From Bactericera cockerelli (lineage: Eukaryota > Arthropoda > Insecta > Hemiptera > Triozidae): DNA of 64,000 nucleotides. The first letter of the stretch is position 1; the number at the start of each line of letters is the position of its first letter. The position numbers and the translations under genes were made by a program. Below the pieces are notes generated by a model. It searched no databases and was not told the origin of the DNA. It saw nothing but the letters and a program-made list of their open reading frames with translations. Of the stretch, positions 57,830 to 64,000 are shown piece after piece. The stretch is from NCBI GenBank assembly GCA_024516035.1, contig CM044958.1, positions 737,566 through 801,565 of the forward strand, written 5' to 3'.

Positions 57830-60200
57830 AAAAACCATTATGAATTACGTACAAGTCAGGAAGAGTTATCGAAATTTTAAACAAAGTTTCCCATGGAAAC
57901 TGAGGAATGTTTGAATTATCAATAGGTAGTAGATTGTTGAATTTTAAAAATACCAAGTGCCGTGAATTAATATTAACTTGCAAAACTGTAGATAGATTCA
58001 TAAAGAATGTAGTTTAAATATTGAACTTGATTTTTTTTTTGCGAAATATTTTAGCAATTGAAGAACTTCATAAAAAATTACCTCATTCTATTTTGAAATG
58101 AGTAGCTGTTAATATTTTGAGACTTGGTTTGTTCATATTTTTTTATGCTCAAAGTTTTGTAAAAATGAACCAAAAATATGAAACTCCAAGATAAATTCAA
58201 ATTCTCTTTTCAATTTAATGTTAGTTTATTTTGCTCGTTGGATTGTCACACGAAACGTCCATGTAAATTTTTGTGGTATGTCCTGTCTTGTTTTTAAAGG
58301 CTGAGTTCTGTTAGAAGTAACTTTTCCACTGGGTTTTAAAATGATAAATTAAGCAAAACCCATTTCATCATCATGAGAACTTTGTTTTATGTTATTAATT
58401 AGGTAATTTAAGCCATCATAAAATTTCATCATGCGTTTCATTCAAAGCTCTCTCTACCTCCAAGTTTGAATTTTGATTCTGAGGAAGCATTGGGATCGCC
58501 CGCCTTATATTTATTCGATCATTATTACTTACTCATATTCTATTATATTTAAGAAGCTTTGTTGTAATTTTAAGTTGTAAGTTACCCACTCTTTCTCTCT
58601 ATTCTCCTCTTTCACGTTCACACCTATTAAATAAATCACCATTATTTTAACTATTAATAAACGCAGTTTTATTTTGTCTGCGTAGAAAATAGAGTTAAAA
58701 GTTCTTTCACAGATGTAAACTAAGGGCGGAATTAATGCCTTTTTGTAATACCTCTGTGGCGCTAAGTCACGGATTGCGCACTGTGTAAGATAGGGAAAAC
58801 CAACGCTTAGCAATGCCTTGTGATATAGAATTTGTCTTATAATTTCGCCTTAAATCCAGGAAGATCATAAATTTGTTGAATAATAAAGTTATCAACCCTT
58901 CTTCACCTCTGCCAAACAAACTTTAACAAGGTTCAGGACCAGCCAACTTTTCAACCTAAGTTTGCTGGAGACCATCACTCCTCCCAGCTGTAACCAAGCT
59001 TAATACAACAACCTTTAAAAATTAAACTCTGCTTTTTTGACATCTGCTAAAATGAAAGTCTAATGGCAAATAGAACATCAGGAAAAGAACAACACAATTT
59101 TTAAGAGGACTTACAAAAGACCATTTTGTTGATTTTTATTTTACTTTTTCTAAATCTAACGTAAAAAAATAAAAGACAAGCGGTTTGGAAATAATTCAGC
59201 GAGAGTCCTGAGAGTTTAAGTTTTTACCAATTCGTTTGTACCGCATGAGATATTGTCATGAGTGTTCCCACTAGTCTGGGGCTGGTTCTGCACAAAATGA
59301 AGATACTTCTATGTTTTTTTATCATGGTAAGTTAACCATGATAAAAAACCTAGGCCATTAGGTGGGATCACATCAATTTCTTATCTCTTTTTGCTTTGCT
59401 TACCTCTTTAGGCCATTGTAAATCTTGATTACAAATACAAAGAAGACCAAAGATTTTCAAGTATTCTTGAGAAAGAACTCTCAAGATGAGTTTTTAAATT
59501 CATTTTTCACTGCGAACGTGCTGTTGTATAAAAAAAACAATATCTACTAATATTGCAAAACGTCTCTTCTAATAAAAACTAGTGTCTACTGGAAATTGGA
59601 AAAATAAATTAAAATACTTTGGGTGTCATGCGAATCAGTATCATTAGTGAAAAGTAATATACAATACAAGAATTCAAAGACGCTTATTTGCATTAATGTA
59701 ATATTAAGAATAACTTAGGTCTATGACGCAGGAAAAATGCTTTATTTTGTATTTCATTATCGGATCGAAAAATAATTTAAATTTAAACAATACATTTATA
59801 CACTGGAAGTCCTCTAAAACTTACGTGTACAAATTTAATAAAGAATACATCAGGAGATCTTATTTCTAGTATATGTTCAGGTTCACTAGAGAATCATTCC
59901 ATTTTTAACCATATGAATGGTAGGTAGAAATTAAAAGCTCTCCTACTGACAAACCAAACTCTTCTGGGTAGTCTAGCAGTGTTAGGTATGGTTGATTTTT
60001 TTTCAACGGGAAAAGTAGTAAGAGAAAGGTTAGGGAAAAACCGAAACCAAACTTTGCGCTTAAAAATAAGTACAAAAATCGTTTTGAAAAAAGAAAGAAA
60101 AAAAAAAAAAATTGGGCAATATTTATCAGTGAACCTATCAATGGTTGAAAAGCACAAAAACGTTTTTTGTATTTAGCATTTATCTTAAAATATCATAAAT
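57830..60200. other. Intergenic, no gene recognised
   Basis: AT-rich. A repeat with aagggcggaattaatgcctt and ctctgtggcgctaagtcacg at about 58719-58815 recurs at 63826-63925. No further coding exon was recognised. Confidence 0.5.
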
Positions 60201-60209
60201 TTGAACTTA

Positions 60210-60690
60210 GGTAGGTATTCATTCGCCATTCAACTCTGTCTTGCTTTATTGAAACTTATCATTACAACTGAGACATATCCGTAAATTATCTTATTGAAAC
60301 ATAGTAATATCTTGGAACTTCGGTAGATATTCAATCGCCACTCAACTCTGTCTTGCTTTATTGAAACTTATCATTACAACTGAGACATATCCGTAAATTA
60401 TCTTATTGAAACATAGTAATATCTTGGAACTTAGGTAGATATTCAATCGCCACTCAACTCTGTCTTGCTTTATTGAAACTTATCATTACAACTGAGACCT
60501 ATCCGTAAATTATCTTATTGAAACATATTAATATCTTGGAACTTAGGTAGATTTTCAATCGCCACTCAACTCTGTCTTGCTTTATTGAAACTTATCATTA
60601 CAACTGGAGACTTATCCGTAAACTATCTTATTGAAACATATTAATATCTTGGAACTTAGGTAGATTTTCAATCGCACATTCAATTCTCTT
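60210..60690 (-). repeat. Four tandem ~112-bp repeats
   Basis: The unit contains caactctgtcttgctttatt, gaaacttatcattacaactg, agacatatccgtaaattatc and ttaggtagatattcaatcgc. On minus each unit carries AATAAAGC, so a transcript of the exon at 60766-60823 would meet four poly(A) signals. Confidence 0.9.
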
Positions 60691-60765
60691 TCATCTTGTG
60701 AATTGCAGGCGCGAAGGTCGGGGGCGGGAGGAGTTCCAGGTTTCACTGAGGGGGGGGGGAGGTGT

Positions 60766-60823
60766 CTAGAAGTTGTCCTTGAATCTGCCCCCGTCTCCTT
60801 CAGAGACGAAACGTTTTCTGGCC
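60766..60823 (-). CDS. Candidate last exon of an unidentified gene
   Basis: On minus, a strong pyrimidine tract and acceptor (tcatcttctcccctcag) precede one base, then 18 codons, ARKRFVSEGDGGRFKDNF, and TAG at 60766-60768. The charged peptide looks like a natural C-terminus. I do not recognise the protein; upstream exons would lie right of 60.85 kb and none is evident within the window. Confidence 0.4.
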
Positions 60824-61509
60824 CTGAGGGGAGAAGATGAGAAAAATATTGGTATAGGTACTGGTCGTGTAACACAAGATAAATAAAGCCGCAAACTTTG
60901 CCTGGGTATAATAAGTAGAAGAAAAAATGCCTAATACAAGGAGGTTTGAGTAAATGCTAAGTTAAGGAAGAAAAACATTTTAATGACATTTATTTGAAGA
61001 TAACACAACGGCGCGAACACAGCGAAGCCCTATAACCTCTACCCTGGTACAACGTAAAATAATCTGACCATGTTATTAAATGAAAACGGCCTCAATGGAG
61101 TACCGAAAATTGTTTCTATCAAGCTGTTTATTTTTTTTAGAATATAACATGGAAATTATAATTTACTAGCGGGCTACGCCCGCTTCGCGTGGCCAAGGCA
61201 TGGCCACATTTTAGTTAAGGCATGGCCACCGCCGCTGCATAAGTTTTATGGTTATTGAAGAACTTCTTTATACACCAGGTTCTTTGTTATACCATCTGGC
61301 TGTAACACAATGAGGGACTTGGCAGACCTTACTCTTGAAAAAGCAACATAGAGCTGACAGTGGGAGAAGCAATCGTTCTAAGGTCAATTCCAGCTAGCTC
61401 AAGAGTTTGCCCCTGTGCCTTATTTATCGTCATGGCAAAACATAGTTTTCTGGGGAATTGAACTCTTTTGAAATTAAAGTGGTAGTCGGAAATCACATTA
61501 GAACCCAAG

Positions 61510-61701
61510 AGAGAGATGGGAGGGCACTACAACGAAATCAGTAGGTGCCCTACAGCGCCGCACTTGAAGTAATGATATTTTTCGGTTCCAAGTGCGGTTA
61601 GCTTTTAGAGAAGGTGGGTTTTTAGTGGGTGGAAATCCTACACCCCAGGCAGGATCTGGGTGTCTTTGAAAGATTTTTTCCTGCCTTCCATTTAAAAAAA
61701 A
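61510..61701 (+). mobile_element. Poly-A retroinsertion in Helitron, 192 bp, 10-bp TSD
   Basis: It is flanked by agaacccaag at 61500-61509 and 61702-61711. It ends in a poly-A tract. The interior (caagtgcggttagcttttag, caggcaggatctgggtgtct) is not seen elsewhere in the window. Confidence 0.75.
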
Positions 61702-62432
61702 AGAACCCAAGTGCATAGTTGCTAATGAACAGATTAAATGAGCACACAAATAGCTCAGTGGTTAAGCACTCGCTTACGATGCGGAAGGTCCCGGGTTCGA
61801 ACCCCCGCGCCGACAAAAATAATCCTGTGTACATATACCGTTTCACCTGCACCAGCCCCTGTGAATATAACTGCCTCGATAATGTTTTTTTTTTTAAGGA
61901 TGTAATTTGAAGCCGCGTGCCGTTACACAATTTCGGGGGTCTCAGATTTCTTGGTAATATTATTGGTGCTCCAACCTTAAGGCATAGCCGATGGGGTGGC
62001 AAGCCAGGAGGATTTAGTGTATTAAGAAATTCGGTTGGGTAATGGATGGCTTCTTCCTCTTCCACAACAGTGTCTACGGATTCGTAAGTTGATAGTTCAG
62101 AAGGCATTCTTTTTAATAAGTCATTATTAATTTCCAGAGCATTATCATTCTTTGGTGTTAGTATGGCCCTTATCTTTAGCCAAACAGGGACAACAACACT
62201 TGGGTTATCTAGATTGGGGTAGATAGTGTCTAGGAAGGTGTTGTAATCAACTAATAACTGACAGTGTTCGGTAGGAAATACAATTTTTTCATTTTGTTCA
62301 GGTAACTGTCCATCACCTATCCGAAGCAAAAGCTTCGAAAAAACTTCTGCATTTTGATCAGCGTGAAGGTGTACACGCATATTAAACTTTAAAGAAAGAA
62401 CAGTTATCTGTGGCCACAAAATGGATGATTTT
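61622..62432 (-). pseudogene. Helitron helicase segment 2
   Basis: Frame from WPQITVLSLKFNMRVHLHAD through IVFPTEHCQ, WLKIRAILTPKNDNALEINN, YPTEFLNTLNPPGLPPHRLC to CNGTRLQI, then runs into the SINE. This is the 3' half of the PIF1-like helicase. Confidence 0.87.
61738..61905 (+). mobile_element. SINE-C-like insertion in Helitron
   Basis: The head caaatagctcagtggttaag and B box cccgggttcgaacccccgcg, with an end ttttttttttaaggatgtaa. It interrupts the helicase after CNGTRLQI. Confidence 0.75.
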
Positions 62433-62509
62433 AAACATGCCTTCTGTTATAAACCATGTTGTAAAATACATCTATAAAAATTGTTAATAAAAAAAAAAAA
62501 CATGCCTTC
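62433..62509 (+). mobile_element. 53-bp poly-A retroinsertion with 12-bp TSD
   Basis: The direct repeat aaacatgccttc at 62433-62444 and 62498-62509 brackets 62445-62497, which ends aattgttaataaaaaaaa. Removal restores the helicase frame through VKACLKSSILWP. Confidence 0.8.
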
Positions 62510-62745
62510 ACTTCGTCAACTCTTGTTCCACGTGAAACAACGGGTAAAGTTTGTCTAAAATCTCCAGACAGTAGCACAGTTTTACCACCCATAAGATTTT
62601 TAACACCACGAATGTCTTGTAGAGTACGGTCCAGTGTCTCTAAGCCAGTTTTATGAGTCATTGTACATTCATCATATACGATCAACTTGAAATCATTTTC
62701 GATTGTAAAAACTACCCTTTGTCCATTTCCAAAGTGGACGATCAA
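62498..62745 (-). pseudogene. Helitron helicase segment 1
   Basis: It encodes VFTIENDFKLIVYDECTMTH, LDRTLQDIRGVKNLMGGKTV and LLSGDFRQTLPVVSRGTR, with the Walker-B-like DEC and GDFRQ motifs of PIF1-type helicases. The Walker A region is missing. Confidence 0.87.
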
Positions 62746-62804
62746 ATGTATGACAGGAGAGTATCTTTCATGAGTCGAAAAACATAGTATTCGCCATCCA
62801 GCTT

Positions 62805-63540
62805 GACCATAAGTTGAGAACCCCTATTTTCTTTTAAAATTTGTTTCTTATTTTTACCCTACATCACAAAAAAAGCTGTCTGCCAAATTTCAAGTCATTC
62901 GGCTCAACCGTTTTGAGAATCTTGCAAGACCCTAAAATGTCTACTTTTGTCCATAAGTTGAGGTCCCCTGTTATCTTTGAAAAATCCTTTCATAGTAAGC
63001 TTCTTCATCCATGAAAGAAGTTTTCTGCCTAATTTCAAGTCATTCAGCTCAACCCTTTTGAGAATCTGACAACACTCTAAAAATGACTAATTTTGACCAT
63101 AAGTTGAGAACCCCTGTTTCCTTTTAAAAAAATCCGTTCTTAGTACGCCCCTACATCATAAGGGGAAGCTTCCTGCAAAATTTCAAGTCAATCGGCTCAG
63201 CCGTTTAGGCTCTGCGTTGATTATAAATAAATGTTAATTTTTGGCCATAAGTTGAGAACCCCTGTTTCCTTTAAAAAAAATCCATTCTTAGTACGCCCCT
63301 ACATCATAAGGGAAAGCTTCCTGCAAAATTTCAAGTCAATCGGCCCAGCCGTTTAGGCTCTGCGTTGATTATGAATAAATGTCAATTTTTGGCCATAAGT
63401 TGAGAACCCCTGTTTCTTTCAAAAAATCCGTTCTTAGTACGCCCCTACATCATAAGGGGAAGCTTCCTGCAAAATTTCAAGTCAATCGGCCCAGCCGTTT
63501 AGGCTCTGCGTTGATTATGAATGAATGTAAATGGATTTTA
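62805..63540. repeat. Five tandem ~147-bp repeats at Helitron 5' end
   Basis: Units start at ccataagttgagaacccctg near 62807, 62952, 63099, 63246 and 63393 and include ctgcaaaatttcaagtcaat and cagccgtttaggctctgcgt. The last three are nearly identical; the first two are diverged. Confidence 0.9.
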
Positions 63541-63648
63541 TATATATAGATTAAAAAATAATTACATTAATTTCTATCTTCAAATTTGAAATTCCATCTA
63601 AAATTTGAAGCACTCTACACATCCATCTTCAACTTCATATCTCCTCAA

Positions 63649-63800
63649 CTTGTATCTTGAGCCTCTCAATCCGAGAGAAACAGCCCAAATCAAAGCAACT
63701 TGTACTTTTGTTTTAACCCAACCAACTATCTTGAGCCTCTCAATCCGAGAGAAACAGCCCGAATCAAAGCAACTTGTACTTTTGTTTTAACCCAACCAAC
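63649..63800. repeat. 73-bp tandem duplication
   Basis: atcttgagcctctcaatccg, agagaaacagccc and caacttgtacttttgtttta occur twice in direct succession. No function seen. Confidence 0.9.
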
Positions 63801-64000
63801 AATTCTGTTGTAAGGTTTTGTCCACTAAGGGCGGAATTAATAGACGTTTTTGTAATATCTCTGTGGCGCTAAGTCACGGATTGCTTACTGTGTAAGATAG
63901 GGAAAACCAACACTTACCAACGACTTAAGTTATTGATGTTGTCTATTAATACCCTGGAAAACCAACCGGATATTTTCCAGTAGGGAAGAGACCAGCAACA

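Larger units (their letters stand above)
61166..63550 (-). mobile_element. Truncated Helitron with PIF1-like helicase
   Basis: On minus it begins A|TCTATATATATAAAA (63550) and ends with a GCGGGC-gta-GCCCGC hairpin then CTAG|T (61166), the 5'-TC and 3'-hairpin-CTRR signature of Helitrons inserted between A and T. It encodes only the helicase part: VYDECTMTHKTGLETLDRTL, LLSGDFRQTLPV, then NMRVHL, RAILTPKN, LPPHRLCLKVGAPIILPRNL, and the C-terminal FKRVQFPRKLCFAMTINKAQ and CQLYVAFSRVRSAKS pieces. The Rep (HUH) nuclease is absent, and frames are broken by three insertions and at least one frameshift near 61370. Confidence 0.85.

Overview
This is animal nuclear DNA, almost certainly arthropod and probably insect. 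Genes are split by spliceosomal introns with GT..AG ends. Introns are AT-rich and packed with tRNA-derived SINEs, 5S-rRNA-derived SINEs, LINE 3' ends, MITEs, a Helitron and an R2-type LINE. One satellite carries TTAGG-like units, the usual insect telomere motif. I cannot place it to order from sequence alone; a hemipteran would fit the repeat style but that is a guess.

Four multi-exon genes are readable, plus one possible last exon. (1) Plus strand, 636-2841: the 3' half of a papain-family (C1A, cathepsin-like) cysteine protease in four exons; the catalytic-Cys exon lies left of the window. (2) Minus strand, 25150 down to 9984: eight exons encoding nearly three MAM domains of a secreted or cell-surface protein; both ends are missing and one exon has a 1-nt frameshift. 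(3) Minus strand, 46699 down to 30237: nine exons encoding the first ~685 residues of tankyrase, all N-terminal and ankyrin sequence; the last ankyrin repeats, SAM and PARP domains are absent. (4) Plus strand, 49390-57717: a complete six-exon gene for the alpha subunit of mitochondrial succinyl-CoA ligase (333 aa). A possible minus-strand last exon lies at 60766-60823.

Layout: 1-4.6 kb protease and its 3' flank; 4.7-9.9 kb intergenic with a 5S-SINE, a 1.1-kb minisatellite and SINEs; 10-25.2 kb MAM gene, whose introns hold a dead RLE-type non-LTR retrotransposon (10.7-15.2 kb) with a 962-bp MITE inside it, and a TTAGG-like minisatellite; 25.2-30.2 kb repeats and a 100-N assembly gap (28241-28340); 30.2-46.7 kb tankyrase; 46.7-49.4 kb divergent intergenic space; 49.4-57.7 kb SUCLG1; 57.7-64 kb intergenic with a truncated Helitron (61166-63550).

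The most unusual signals are these. First, the 3' ends of several exons, together with their splice donors, have been tandemly copied into the adjoining intron: tankyrase exons 3, 6, 7 and probably 8, and both edges of MAM exon G. Second, a ~135-bp hairpin element occurs twice, each copy flanked by 12-15 bp direct repeats, which suggests retroposition of a structured RNA. Third, tankyrase loses its 3' half and the MAM gene its 5' half on either side of the same 100-N gap, so the gap hides much sequence or is a misjoin. Gene functions are independent as far as the sequence shows; nothing suggests a shared pathway.
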